From: Symsagittifera roscoffensis
Taxonomy: Eukaryota; Xenacoelomorpha; Acoela; Convolutidae
Assembly: GCF_963678635.1 (NCBI RefSeq)
Contig: NC_087064.1
Span: 71,299,465 to 71,363,464, forward strand
Reading direction: 5' to 3'
Length of the DNA stretch: 64,000 nucleotides
Part shown: positions 1 to 14,100 of the stretch, piece after piece
Layout: every line of letters begins with the position of its first letter
Numbering within the stretch: the first letter of the stretch is position 1
The notes under the pieces: generated by a model
The model's database searches: none
Told to the model about the DNA's origin: nothing
Seen by the model: only the letters and a program-made list of their open reading frames with translations
Made by a program: the position numbers and the translations under genes

Positions 1-1910
1 CAATTAATTGCAATTAATTTAAAATTCAATTAATTTTTGAAAAGCCCTGGTAACCGTCTATCCCTGTTTGTTTTTTGATCCATATAGTATTTTGCTGTTG
101 GTAAATCGAGCCCACTTTTTGGGTGAATTGAATTAACCTGTGGACTTTGAACGGATCTACACAACAACTAAAACAATCGTGGAAATATTGGAGCAGATTT
201 GACCATTAAAATAGTTCCTATGTAAAAAGAAAACATGATTCTGAACACACTTCAAATAGTTTTTCAGCTAACCAAGCGTTGTAAAACGTTTTTATGCTGT
301 CAAATTTATTCTCTTCTGAACAAACTTCTAAATAGGGGCGGACCATTGAGTAGAATGGTCCAAGAGCAGAACGCTTATGACGGTAACCAACAGACTGAGA
401 ATTATTGAGAAAATCGAGAACTGTCGCTGCGTTTTGCATAGACTGGTCGTATATCGCACACATTTATCAGCGCGGTTGTATTTTACAACTTTTTCTTATT
501 TTAGACCTTTCTTCTCTGAGACCAAGGGTCACCCGTCTAAATGTAGTGTGGTAAAAGACACACCGCCTGTACGCCGATATCTTATTGGCCGACGAGTCGC
601 GGTAACAGTTGCGTCACAACACAGGACGGCCAATGGCTTTTTATCCCTTTCACGTGCCTATTTTATGAATGATTTTACTTGTGATTTGTATTCAGTTGCG
701 TTATAGTCACACGCTAACCACCACCGCAAATATATGAGCATTTTCAGGCCATACGCGCGCGCCTGAAGAAGCTACACCAATAAAATTCGCACTGCTTATA
801 TTATACACGAGAAAAGGCAAAACTGCATGTAAAACAGAGTTAGCCAATTAGATTTGAGCGAACGGCATAAAATATACAATTATAAACAGTTGCTTGTAGA
901 AAAACGGAACTACGTGCAAGTTACACGAGACGAGAGAACAAGTGAGTGAATAACGTAAGCAAAAAGCGTTTTATTCTCTATTTTGCCGTAATAGAAAGCA
1001 GAAAAGACGGTTTAGTCTTTCTTAAGCGCATATTCCTATTTCATTTCATTACGTAAGTATGCTTTAAATTTCCTTTTTTTTAACAAACAACGGTTTCTTC
1101 ATTATTTTCACCCCTGTCTGAACTTAATTATTACCTCCAATAAGGAAATGCGCAAATTTTTTGCGAAATCGGACAAAAAATCTAGATGTAAGTAGACATT
1201 TCACGCGTTTAAGTTTGAATATTCAATGCCATTAGGGTTAAGCTATTTGTCTTGCAAGCATGATTGCGTGTATGAAAGCATTCCTTGAAAGCATTCAGGG
1301 TTGCGTATTTGTAGATGTTAATCCTATTTGAAACCCCCGACTTTGTTTCAGAACATCCGAACTAAATTAAACCTGCCAAAAACCCGCAACTGTACCGAAC
1401 TGAACTTTCTTCGGAGATTTGGAGATACAAATTCGCAATATTTCACTGCCCGCCAAACTCGCTATCTCAAGATCGAAATACTTCTCCAAATAACGGTAGG
1501 GTACTCTTCAAATACCTCTGCCACTCTGAAAGTTCTTCTCTTCTGGGGCGGATCCTTTAATCTTCAGAAATTCTGCGCTAAATTTAACATTTGCGCTAAA
1601 TTTAAGATTCCATTCCATCAAACATAGAAACAAGCTTGTAGACGAGTTTCTTGGTTTAATTTAAGTCGATGGTAATTCGGTATCTTCTCTTGTGCTGAGA
1701 GAAAGAAGCAGGCATCAACTATCTTCTTAACTTGTGTATAACTTTTCAAAGTTCATTTTGTGTTCATTCACAGTTGCTTCTTTTGACCGATTAAAATTAC
1801 CAGCTTGGTAAATAATTCTGTGACTCTAACCAAATAGCGGAATCAAACACAGCTTTTCTTTAATTAGAACCAGTCGCTGTAACCTTCAGAGCGAAGAGAG
1901 AAGTTAGAAA
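1..1910. other. non-coding sequence upstream of the GLUT gene
   Basis: AT-rich sequence with no recognisable gene. Short open frames at 377-706 (+), 218-463 (-) and 1328-1627 (+) have no motif I know and AT-driven composition, so I do not call them genes. A splice-acceptor-like pyrimidine run ending in TTAATTAG occurs at about 1855-1867, 43 bases before the GLUT start codon. It could be the 3' end of a 5'UTR intron or a trans-splice acceptor. No TATA box or CpG island stands out. Confidence 0.5.
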
Positions 1911-2105
1911 ATGAGTGACCAAACTAAGGACTCCGAGAAACCACAGTCCAAGGACACTTCGTCCGGCATGGCGACTGGGGCTGCGAACAACGAGACGAAT
2001 GAAAACGAGCGACTGACGGACAATACGAAAGGCGAACAGGAGTTGCAGGCAGAGCACGAACACGACAAAACAATGGCGTCGGAAGCCGCCAAACCCGAAG
2101 ATGGG
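1911..2105 (+). CDS. GLUT exon 1: start codon and hydrophilic N-terminal tail
   Basis: Encodes residues 1-65, rich in E, D, K, N, T and S with no hydrophobic segment, so it would lie in the cytosol. The donor is GTGAGT at 2106 and the intron is phase 0. The start is the first in-frame ATG. A minus-strand open frame over the same bases is a shadow. Because the intron falls just before TM1 and exon 2 begins K-M-T-M, a second promoter with a different first exon could give a short-tailed form; that is inference. Confidence 0.85.
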
Positions 2106-5100
2106 GTGAGTGTCATCTCGCAGTTCTTCTAGAATCCCCCTTAAGGCAATCGAGGGAATGACATTTTGTTAAAAACTTAATGCGATAGAGGGGATGATCT
2201 TTTGTTGCGAGTTGTCGCTGAATTTTTCACCATTTTTCTCTTTTCTCCAATTTTCGCGAGTTTTCTGCGCTTAAATTTCATTTAAAGGATGCCAAATGCC
2301 TTTTTAATTGTCGTTAATTTGCAATTTATGCCATTTAATAGCTTGATTCAACGCTCTGTTAATCAGCCCTGCATTTTTAAGTAAATTTTTCTTTTAAAAA
2401 AGTTCTTTTATCATTGGGGGGGGGGGGGGGGGTAGGGGTTATAACCGAAAAGACCGGAACCTACTGTGCTTTTTCTGGCGACACGAAAGATGGATGGGGG
2501 ATCTTACAAAAGAAACAAGGACTCCCGTTTGAGATAAAAGCCAGTTTTTTTCTTACCGCATAGATAATATCCTTGAATTCGGAACAAACAAATTTTGAAC
2601 AAAAATAACAAAGCTGTTAACAGATGAAAGAGATGAACATTGTAATTAATTGATGAAAGTGAAAAAGGTACCGAGATAATAGCTGTACCCGGGAGTACAG
2701 GGAAGTTTTCAGTCTATGCGGCAACGTAAACCGTATTAGCGCCTTGAAACTAATAAACAGTTTTTTTGGGGTTGTTTAGAAAATGACGATGTGGCTGGTG
2801 TTAGCCGTTATGGCCACCGTCCTTGGATCCCCCACCCAGTTCGGCTACAACATGGGGGTGATCAATGCCCCGGAAGCGACCATTAGGGACTTCTACAAAT
2901 CAGTCTACATGCAAGGGAAGGGGGAGAAGCTTACAGAGGCAGACATGAACTTCATCTGGAGTTGTACTGTGTCTGTGTATGCTGTGGGGGGGATGATAGG
3001 CTCCGCTTCTGCGGGGTTCTTTGCCAATTTACTCGGAAGGTCAGTCAGTGCCACGCCAAATCAAATCATATTTAAAACCTAAATCGAAAGGATGGCAAAG
3101 CAATCAGAGACGTCTGAAAGAGATATATATCTGGTCTTCACTTGTGAATTTGTTGAACATTTTTTGAGCAAAGCATTTAAACTTAAGTGTGATATGAAGT
3201 TTTAGTCAACGCATTAGGATCGAATAACTATTTGTGAATTGTCGAACATCTATACCGCTCATTTCGGTACCAAAAATGGAAAGTTATTTTTTTTTTGGTT
3301 GAGTCGTGACTTGGATGGAATGACATTTTTGATAAAAACAAATATACCGTTTAAATATATTGGATTTTGGGAGAGTTTATTCCAACTTTGTATTGATTTA
3401 AATTGAATGAAGAAACTAGAAAGAAAGATTAAAAAATCTTTAAAATGTCTCGAAATTTACTCGAAAAAAATGATTTAGTCCTTAGAAGCTAATTATTTCC
3501 CAAACAACTATTGATATCAAATATGAGACTTCTGAGATCTTTTATTTGCGTTTGTAAAATCAAAGATAAAATATATTTTTTTGTCTTTGGGACATAGAAA
3601 CAACTTCAGAGTCGATAAAAAAGGGCAGATAATCAGCAGCCAGAGGCTTAAAGAAAAAAGGAAATAAGACCGAAAGAAATCAGACTTGTTATATCTCGCT
3701 AAAGCTATAAGAAAAGCAAAAAGTTTAAAAAAACGACAAACTTGTCAAAGAAACACGAATCGTTTGCAAGTGACATCAGAATTAGGATTTCCTATTTTTT
3801 AATAAATGATTATATTGCAGTTATTCTAGATGTAGTTTGTATCCTTGATAGCCCATTGTTCTCAGAATTGGTTTTGCATTATATTTCATATACAGATGGC
3901 TATAGCCGTTTTTTTTTCGTTTGCGAAGTGCAAGGTTGACTGTGTCATGTTTTTTATCATGCGGCTTATTCTGCGCTTTTTGCTTAATTATAGTTGTAGA
4001 AGTTAGCGACGATTTTTTCTGAATTTTGAGAAAAATTTCTGAATGTTGTTTTCATAATCCAAACTAAGTGAAAATGCTTCAAAATGATTTATCAGTTGAC
4101 ATGGTTCTCGCGAAAAAATACCAACTGTACGCTTCAGTTCCTTCCAACTCTTTCAGTGTTCGGAACAACAAGAGAAAGAGGTTCCTGTGCAAGTAGCTCC
4201 TAAAAAATCTGAGAACAGTATTCGTTGAAAAAATTGAAACAATGAAAAACGAACTACTTACAACATCTACAAGTCATATATACTTTCAATTTCAAATTAA
4301 ATTCGACCAGTCAAAAACAATATTTAAGTTTTATGATCTTGAGTTATTTCCGTTTTTGTTCATTTATTACTGGAATCCTCCTACAAGAAGCTGCTACAAT
4401 CGATCCTTGTCTATCGACCCTTGTTATCAACGACGCTCACGTCGCGGCATCACGACAAAAGAATCTTCATTTGCAATTTGTTCTGCACTGAAAACCTTGG
4501 TTAGCAGCGCCACGAATGACGCTTATCCGTATGCAACAACCGAAATACGACAACCAAAGTTTTGGATAAAATTGTACACTTGTATTAAAACATTGGCCAT
4601 CAATTTATTTGTTATCTAAACATTTTCGGTTACTTTTACAAAACACTGGACCTTCTAAAGAGTGGGTTTTACTCGAGAAAGTATCATTTCCAGGGTTTTT
4701 TTTAATCGAACTTGGATTATTTGAAATGTATCGATGCAGGTGAATCATGAACCACTCTGAAAACGATTTCTGTAAGAAAGAACATCTGAATTCAAACTTT
4801 ATACGGAATCAGTTGTTGCAATAAAGATCTAGCACTTTTCACTGCTCCATAAGTTTTTCAAGGTAATAGTTTTTTTTCATACTTAAATTCAACTCTATTC
4901 ATACTTATATTCAACTTGAGTTTTTTTTCAGCTCAGTGCAAGATAAAGTTTTCAGCTTGAACAGACTTCTTGCTAAAGTTGTTTTGGTTCTTTTAAAATT
5001 TGACTTGGAGTTCAAATAGATTGTTTCGGTCTAATTGGCAATAAAAATAGATGCTAAGAAAGTGGTTATTATTATGATATTTGCTTTAAATAAATTATTT

Positions 5101-8100
5101 GAGCTTCTTATGAAAAAGGTGTGTTGAATGAAAGCTGTATTCAACTTCAACATCACGCTGAGCAATTGTTAAAAAAACTCAATTGAACTCTTAGACTTGA
5201 GAGCATTGATAAAATTTCTTAGATAGATTAACAGAACTAAGTCTTACTATCATGCAGATGATGTTGATCAAAACTTGTGTTCAATAAGCTAGTCGCACGA
5301 GCCTTTATATAGTTGTAACAAGATCTAAAGCATAAAAGACACATGTGCAATATATCAACCAAGTTGGCACAAGAGTTGAGGGGTCTATTGAAAATTCATT
5401 TGAGCGTATTTTACTGCAAACTATTCATTTTCTAAAGTTATGAAATATCAATTCTATTTAAAAAGATGCTGTCCGCTGATATGGAATGTATTCAAGGGAT
5501 ATCTTAGCGAACTGTCGACCATAAACTGGTCCGAAGCACAAGAGGTTGAATGAATCCTAGGGCTTCATAAGCTTCTTATGAATCTTGATGGATGTTTTAT
5601 GTAAGGTTTTTATGATACTTGATGGCTGTGTTATGTAGCTAGTGTTCTTATGAGTCCCAATGTCTTTGATAGATAAGTAAGGGTTCACGTGAATCTGCAT
5701 CCAATGAATGTTTGTATTCAGAAAGAGGACACTTCTGTGCAATAACTTCATCGGAGCCCTGGGAGGCACCATCATGTTCTTCGCCAGATATGCGGGCCAA
5801 GACTCTTACCCGGCCCTGGTATCCAGTATGATCATCGGCAGAATTGTAGTCGGAATTAACGCTGGTTAGTCCAAGTCATTTTTTCTCCATCTAGTGATGT
5901 TTTTCAAATGATTTTATGTTTTTTTTTGGCTATTGCTTACATAAGAGTTTATTTCGATCCAGGTTAATTTACATTCCTGATATTAATATTAAATAAATCG
6001 ATAAATAGACGATATATTTTTACTATATTTTTATACTTTTTTGCAGGGTAACTAACTGTACTGCTAATCGTTCAAAACTCAAATTTCATGAATGAGCTCG
6101 CTTTTTAACTCTTGTGCTTAGCACTATTTTAAGTAAAAAAAAACTATTTTTACTAATGAAAAATAAAAATAAAATTTTAACGTTGAAAATGTACGTATGT
6201 TATTTTATTAATATTCTTGAACTCGCTCAGTGAAAGAATTTTGAAGTTTTTTCTTCGTTAGAAAAATTTGGAAGTGCAAACTTAAAAAATTGTTGAAAAT
6301 GTAAGATTGTTATTTTGAGTTTTTTTGTGAACTCGCTAATTAAAAAATGTTGAAATTGTTTTGCTTTTCGTTAGAAAATTTTTTTAAGTGCTAAGTAAAA
6401 AATGTTGAAAATGTTTGGTACAAAATTTTTGGTATTTTTGTTGCAGGAGTGAACACGATAGTAGCGCCAATGTACGTGTCAGAGATTGCACCCGTGAACT
6501 TGAGGGGCAGTCTGGGAGTGCTGTTCCAGTTCGGAGTGGTGCTCGCCCTCTTCTTCGCCCAGATTCTCGGACTTCCACAGCTACTAGGTACGTCCGGTCT
6601 ATTACAATAAATACCAGTCATCATTTTAAAACAACCCACAACATAGTTGCTCCAAGCAACAAAAATATTAGCTTTTTTCTTATCAAATAGCTTAATAATC
6701 CTAACTCTTTTTTAATAGTGGTTACAAATCTAAATTGAAGTTTGCACGTGTTTTTTAATTGAAAGTTGAATGGATCTACTTAACAATTGCCCACCCCCCC
6801 CCCCCCCCCCCCCCTCTTTTAAGAAAGGGGGCAATTGTTAAGTAGATTAAAATAACGCATTTTTGACCAATCAGAATGCAGCAAAATTCTAATTCTCAAT
6901 AGAAAGCTCAGTGCTAATTTACTGCTTTTATTAATAGGGGTGGCAATTCTTAAGTAGATACCAAAGGGGGGGGCAATTGTTAAGTTGATCCAGTTGAATA
7001 ATAATAATCTGTAGTTTTTTAATTATTTGCAACACTTAGTTTGTATCTTGAGGTTATTGTGAATAAAGGGTTGTTTTTTGTGTTCTACCAATTTTTATGG
7101 TGGGAAAGTTTTCATGGGGTGCTCAACGTATGTTTTAAAAACATCAGACCACGTGAACAAATTCGAGAAAGGTCAAGATTTAATGGGTCAAGGCAAATAT
7201 TAGGGGTGTTTTTGAATGAGAGTAGTCTTTACAACGTGTCTTGTGTATGACTTGATGCTCTACGTGTGGGCTGAATATTTACAAGCTTGTTTGTTTTCCA
7301 AGTCAGGGATTAAGATTGAAGTTCTTATGACAACTACGAGAAATCGCTTCCAAATAAGGATTTGTCAATCAAAAAGTCAGTTCGCATATTCTATTCATAG
7401 AGTCAAAGGTGTTTCGAGAACCGAAATGTACAGTTTTGAGTTTGAACTTTGGAGACCGAGCCAAAAACTAAACCTGTCCTTAATGCAGCCACTGCGTAAG
7501 GAGTACAAATCCGGGAGGTTTAAGATAGTGATTTATCCATTACTGTTTACCATTATTGCATAAATGAAGAAGACATTATTTAAGAAGATTTCTTCAGTGG
7601 TCACGAGCAGCTTTCGATTGCGCGCTTGACTCTTTCGTAAGCGTTCGTCCGAGCGCTTCAGCCGATATGAAAATATTAGCTTTCAAGGTTGATTTGGCTA
7701 TTTGAGTTGCTGAACTAACAAGATAGTTTTTCAAAGTCAAGGACACTCCAAGACGCCGGTTGATAAACTCTTCTGATTCTGAATGACAGTAAATCTTTTG
7801 TTTGGCATGTTAGTTTGGGCTTCTCGCTGTCGCTAAGGTGTTTGATTTTTGTTCGCTGAATTATTTGGCAAGTCTGTGATGAACCTCTATCAATTGAGCT
7901 TTGTTTAACTTCTGTGAAGCAAAATCCTATAAATGACGTTTCGGTAAAGCTGAAAACACTTTTTTGATAGATCGATGTCAGAAAAGTTACTTGGGTTATT
8001 GATGTCTGAATAAGTCAGTACTCAGCGCTACTTCTTCGTAGACCCCACCTTCCTAGAATATTGACCCCTCCAATCTTTGGAGGGGGGGTTCTGAATGGAC

Positions 8101-11100
8101 CCCACTGTGTTTTGTACCATGAAATTTAGCCAAAATTTAAAAATCTGCCATGGGAAAAATGGTTTTTGGATTTAATAACTGATTTTGTATGCCAATTTTT
8201 AAGTTCAAGAACAATTTAGGCATGATTCAACTTTATATTTATCAGAAATGATCCAAATTTGTTATATTGGTTTCATGCTGTGAACTGTAGACGTCGATTT
8301 CATTGAATTCGATTATTGTTCCAACCAAGATTTGCATACTCCAAATTTGGCGTTAGTTCTGGTTTTCTCTGCAAATTGAAGAGGAAAATATTCCAGCTTT
8401 TCTGACGTCACAACTGCATTGAGTTTCTGATTACGTCAGTTTAGTTAATCTGATTGGAAGTCAGTAAGGAATCATAGGGTCGGTCTTGTGACACTTTCGT
8501 GTTGTTTTGGAACCTGTATTTTAATGAACTGAACTGTCGATTTTGATGGAATAAGATTTGTAACAATTTATTAGGACCGAGAAAAAGGGTTTGCGCCCCT
8601 AATCAACTAAATGGACTTTTTCTGCCATTTAATGAAAAAGAAATAAAGTTTGCCTCAGAGATCATTGACTGAAAAACATTTGAAATCTTGAATGGTTTGA
8701 AATTTTGAAATCTAGTGAATATTTTTCCTCTGGAAATAGTTTTTTTAATTAGTAAACATGAAATTTGGCACTGAGAGCATGAAGAAGAATTCAGAAAAAG
8801 TTAAAAGTTCTTAAGAACCCTAAGTTTAGTAGAACTCCCAGCTCTCTCCAATGGAACCTAGTAGAAAATTAACACCAACAAGACTGCTCGTATCAGGGCG
8901 AAGCCCTGAAAGTTCCGACTGCCGTTTAAGGTCTATGGAGCATTAATAAGATGAAAAATTCAAATCAAATAAATCAAATCAAAATTAAAAAAAAATTTGA
9001 CATCCTCCTTAATATGACGTGTTATATCCCCCCACACGTCATATTAAGTACAAAGCGATAGATTTTGCGCCTATTAACAAATCAGTTATGGCATATAAGC
9101 TTCCTTGAACTAATTTGGAACGATTTCTAAGACGGATTAAATCTCGCTTACGCGTTAATAGCGCGAAATTTATCGCGCGTTAATTGTCCCAAATTGGCCA
9201 AAAAGGCAATTTTTAAACCCCCATAGCTTTACGAAAAATTATCACAGGTGAATTATTTTTTCAAATTCAAGCTCAAGACAATAGCTTTCGAATGATATTT
9301 AAAAAATTGCGTCAAAAACGGCTAGTTAGAAAGTCGAAATTTGTCTGAAGAAAAAAAACCCACCCCGAGCACAAATATTCCGTTACTTTCGTATCGAAAG
9401 TCGGAACAATAAAGAATTATTTTTACCGTAATCAGATACGAGTATTTTACCTTCTAATGGATTCCCCCTTAGCAATACAAATGTGGTAGTTAACAATACT
9501 TTAGCAATACAAATGTGGTCGTTGTGCTGGAAACCATTTAATTAATATTTACACAAGCAAAGCTTGTGTGATAGTATGAACTGCCTTTTTTCCAAGCTAA
9601 GTTGAAAATATTAGAGTTCATTTTGCAACTGTTTTTTTTTTTTTCAGTATGTCCAGATCAATCACCAGCTATTAAGTACAGCCAATGCTAAGGATATTAA
9701 CACAGACTATTATATTACAAATAGTACTTCAGATTCAAATTACCATGTATCTGTAGCGTAGAGTTGGGGAAGGAGGCCCGCAACAAAATAACAAAAAAAG
9801 AAGGGTTCGAACCTGGGCAGGGTTGGATTTTTTTAATGAACCTTTTTGTATACTAGTTAAAATGCGTCCGCTCTATAAATTGAGGCATGTTAGTTGGTAA
9901 ATTTTTTTTTCAAATTGACTGCCAATGCGCCATAATTGGCTTGCGTCATTTAGCAATTATGTAGATTCATGATCGGCTTGCGTCACTTAAGAAATTATGT
10001 AGACTCAAAGTTTTACTCATTAAGTTTTACCCAGTAGCGTTATCGGTCATATTTTTGCTTGTGTATTCGAAGTGCAACTTCGCCGCTGTGTAGTATGATT
10101 ATTATAATACTTATATGACTTTCCGACCATTTGAAAAATGGGCTCTTTTTCCTTTCCCCCACCTGCAAATTTTATATCACTGTTTGATTGTTTTGAAAAT
10201 TGACATGCGGACTAATTAGGTTATGACAAACATATTTGGTTTTCATAATGAACCTTGTAAAACCACTCGTTACAACATGAAATTCATGTTCGTGTGTGGT
10301 GGGAGGAAAAGGAAGAAGAGCCGAAAACGGTAGATGAACTTTGTATTTTGTTGTGTTTTGTCTTTTTTGTTTTCGACACAAAATCAGTTACCACAAATGA
10401 TCATCGGACTATTTTCTTCAGTATCGAGGAAAACTGGCTGACGTTTTTGATTTTAATATCAGTTTTGAGCAGATAAAGCGAGCAAGCAGGCTTACAGCAG
10501 CTTAATTATGCTGAATTTAAGCCCTGAAAACTTAGTTTTTTGCAAATTGTTTTGAACCAAAATGCGCCATTTTGGGAACCAAAAAGCGCCATTTTGGGAA
10601 CCAAAAAGTTCTACATCTGCAACTACAACTTCTACATCTGCAACTCAGCTACACTCAATATTAGCGCCATTTTGGGAACCAGAAATTTCAAAAAAAAATT
10701 CGAACATTTTCTGCAAAAAAATTGTGAACTTTTTTTAACTTTTTTTAATTTTTTGTTTTTAGTCATTTCTACAGAAATTTTTGCCTTTATGTCTATGACT
10801 GTCGATTATGCCTAAATTATAGATTTACGTCAGATTCCTTTATAACACCATGCAGAAAAAAAACAACAATAATTTGAAAAAATCTTGTTTTTTAAGGCTA
10901 GGGTCGGAAAATTCTGTGCTACTTGCACAGTCACCGGCTATCCTTTTTAATTATTGTTATTATTACAATATTTGAGTTGTGGTTCAAATGATTCAACTAT
11001 TATACTGAGTTTGTGCATTTGTAGGAAATGAGGAATACTGGAACTACTTGTTGGGGCTGACAGTGGTACCAGCCACATTCCAGATCATAGTACTCTCCGT

Positions 11101-14100
11101 CTGTCCGGAGAGTCCCAGATACGAATTGGTCAACAAGGGCAACAGAGAAAGCGCCATGTCTGGTAAGCACACACATCCATACATATATCCTTTAATTATG
11201 AACACCTTAGAACCCCTTGCAATAAGATAAGTTACTGTAGGTACTGGATAAGGTACTGGAACAGGTACTAGAACCCTGAACACCTCCAGGGGGAACATCC
11301 TTCAAGTTGATAACAGTACAATACAGCATTTATCTTAACCAGATGAGCAAATAGAATTGGGTGGGTGAAATTTTGACGAAACTATACCGTAAGCTCTTGA
11401 CTGGTGATTTCTGACAGGGGTTTTTGTTTTCAAAAATTGGTGCTCTTTTGTTGTGCTCTTTGTTGTTTATCACCAGACACTGAAAAAAATTTTCAATTTC
11501 AAAACAATGATTAAAAAGATCAAAGCGATTATATGATAAGCTTCCAATTTTACCAGCACAATTTTTATTTGATTTTTTTTTTCCAGTTGCATTAGTGGGA
11601 GCAACGTCACCGGTATTTGCTCCAGTAATGAAATGAATTGAAAAACACTTTCAATGCTCTATGATTGGAGTACAGACGGCCATAGAAAACAAAGCAGAGA
11701 TTTTCTGAGAGCGACTTATTTAATCCCAATGGCGCCAGGGTTCCAAGACCGCCTTAAGTAGACAGAAAAGCCAGAAACGGTTGAATCAGGGAGATTAAAG
11801 GTTTAGCGAGTGTCACACTCCAATTCGCGGAATTTTATTATTCCGTTTTCATGAATAAAAATTCGTATTGAAAAAAAAGATTTTTCTTACTGTATGCCTA
11901 ATATGGCCAAGGGATGTTTTCTAAAGGACTTGAGATTCGCTCTATTGAAGGCAACATATTGAACTTGAACTTCAAAGCAATAGATGAGTTCAGTGTTCCG
12001 ATATCATCCCTTTTGGTCATTGTTATCTTTTTTCTACTCCAAAAAAACTGCTTCAAAGTATTTTCTGGTGCTTTGCTAAAATTTAAGCAAAAGACTGAGA
12101 TTTGCATCATAGGTTGTTTCTTTTGATCGGAAAACATACTCGAAATAGCAGAAAAAAATACTGTTGGCACTAAAGCATAATCGATACTTTATGACAATCT
12201 ATGCTTAAAAAGCTCATTTACCTTTTAAATGAATAAAAAAGCGAATATAAATGTCTTTGGGATTTAAAAGGCTTGCTTTTATGAATCGATTAGTGCTCAA
12301 AAGGCTTCATTTATACGTGTCTTTTTGACTTGATTTTTTTCCCAAACAGAAAAAATGAGAAAAGAGCGGTATAATCGAATCTTGAATCGAACGAATCTAT
12401 TTTGTAATGCCCTGTCACATTAATTTCCCATCTATTGTTTCTACTTAAGAAAAGGACAGGAAACAAGAATGGTTTTTCAGTAGACGGTTTTATTAACCTG
12501 AGGTGAAAATTCTAGTGCTCAACTTTATATATGGCTTAATGCATTTGTTAATACCTTGGTTATGTATGAACGTAATACGACGCAGAAAGGTTGGGACTAG
12601 ACCATTGTGAGTGATGCACATGGGAATTAGAAATAATATATCTCCAAGCTTCTTAAGGCAGCAATTTGCATAACTAGTGGTATGTGACCAAATGGTGCTA
12701 TTCTAAACAGCCACCAGCCATGTGAAATTGAATTTATTACCTTGTCGGGATCTAATTTTCTATACCGACGTCTGTTCCCGTTAAAATCTAATCAACTAAA
12801 TTCGCCCGCTCAGAAAAAACACTGCAATATAATGCCAAATTGCATCCGCTGAAATTGGGGGTAAAACATTTGGACTGTTGTGAGAAGCTGAAATTGAAAT
12901 CCGTTTACCTAATTGAACTGGTCATTAAATAGAAAGCTATTTGAAATATGGTATCAAAGCTTCAAAAGCAAAGCGAGTCTGGCGATTCAGCGCCGAGATG
13001 ATTCCTTGCGTCATTTTATGGATTCTTTTTTGCTCTGATGTCAAACCTGAAAGTGAATGATGTTTAATGAATCTTTTTAATGCGATCGAATTTGCGTCAT
13101 GTGGTCAAGTCAAATTTATTAAACAAAAGACACCATTTGTTTTAGCGCCATTAAAAAGATTTTTAAAGAGATTCAATGGCTCTCAATTTTCACCGTCACT
13201 GATTTGTCATCTTTGGTTTCAATTAGTGAAAAGTGACATCAGACTTATGATAGTTTGCCCGAGATATTATTCTTTTTCTTTTAACATTCTATCCTTTAAA
13301 GAGTTCACACTTGTTTTGAAAATCATGTTTTGTGCGACACTAAAATACCAATGCGAGTTTTTGTGGCTATGAGAGTCTTTCGAGACGATAAACTGCGCAT
13401 TAAATGAACTCGAAGAATTTTTAAGCAGAAGTTGAAACCTTTTTTGTAAAGCTAACAAGAAAATCCACCTGGAATTTTCTGAGTTCTAACTAAGTATGAA
13501 CATAGCTTGATTTCTTTTTTTTTAATTAAGACAATTTATCCACGAAGAAAAGGACCAACATACGAGCAGTACAGCTCATCACGGCGAACCGCTGTTGTGC
13601 CCCTGCTTAAGAACTACATGTATTTTTTTTGGTTATTTTTCTTTAAGTATTTTACCAACGTTTCGGGATGTTTCAGGACTGAGGAAGCTGCGAGCGAAGG
13701 AGGACGTGTCGAAGGATATCAAGTTCCTGGAGGATGAGCACAAGTTGGAGTCGGCGGAAAAGAAGCTGGGTCGGATGGAATTATTGACCGACTTCACGCT
13801 CAGAGAACCCTTGGTCATTGCCCTCACGCTACAGGTACGCATTTGGGAATTATTGGTTATAACTAGTGTTATCACTAATTTTTATAACCTATGTTTCAAT
13901 CTACAAATTAATTGCACGAGGTATAATGGTGTTGAAACGAAGAAAATTATGAAGATACGAGAAAACATGATACATAAAATCGGATAATAAATTCATGGGA
14001 TGAGAAAACGATTTCGCACTTGTGAAATTTGAGCAATTGATTGACTGGTTTGTTTTTCAGGTTGCCCAGCAATTGTCAGGTATCAACGCTGTGAACTTCT

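Larger units (their letters stand above)
6588..11024 (+). other. GLUT intron 4, loaded with mobile elements
   Basis: The longest GLUT intron (4437 nt). It carries a 220-bp MITE (6772-6991), an F2 element (8877-9410) and an R1 element (about 10180-10945), listed separately. Other small repeats: about 36-bp tandem copies of TTTAGCAATACAAATGTGGT near 9469-9522, and three GCGCCATTTTGGGAACC phrases at 10563-10681. A GGTTCGAACC palindrome at 9803-9814 resembles a tRNA B box, but no tRNA folds around it. The open frame at 7216-7563 has no recognised motif. Confidence 0.8.

Noticed and set aside
4242..4619. 125-codon open frame in GLUT intron 2
   Set aside because: Wholly intronic, no motif, no usable splice pair; expected by chance in AT-rich sequence of this length.
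7216..7563. 115-codon open frame in GLUT intron 4
   Set aside because: No recognised domain; lies inside an intron of a gene whose splicing is well fixed on both sides.
13595..13987. 130-codon frame covering GLUT exon 6 and both flanking introns
   Set aside because: Only 13677-13834 matches the family; the rest lacks similarity, and the acceptor and donor are clear.
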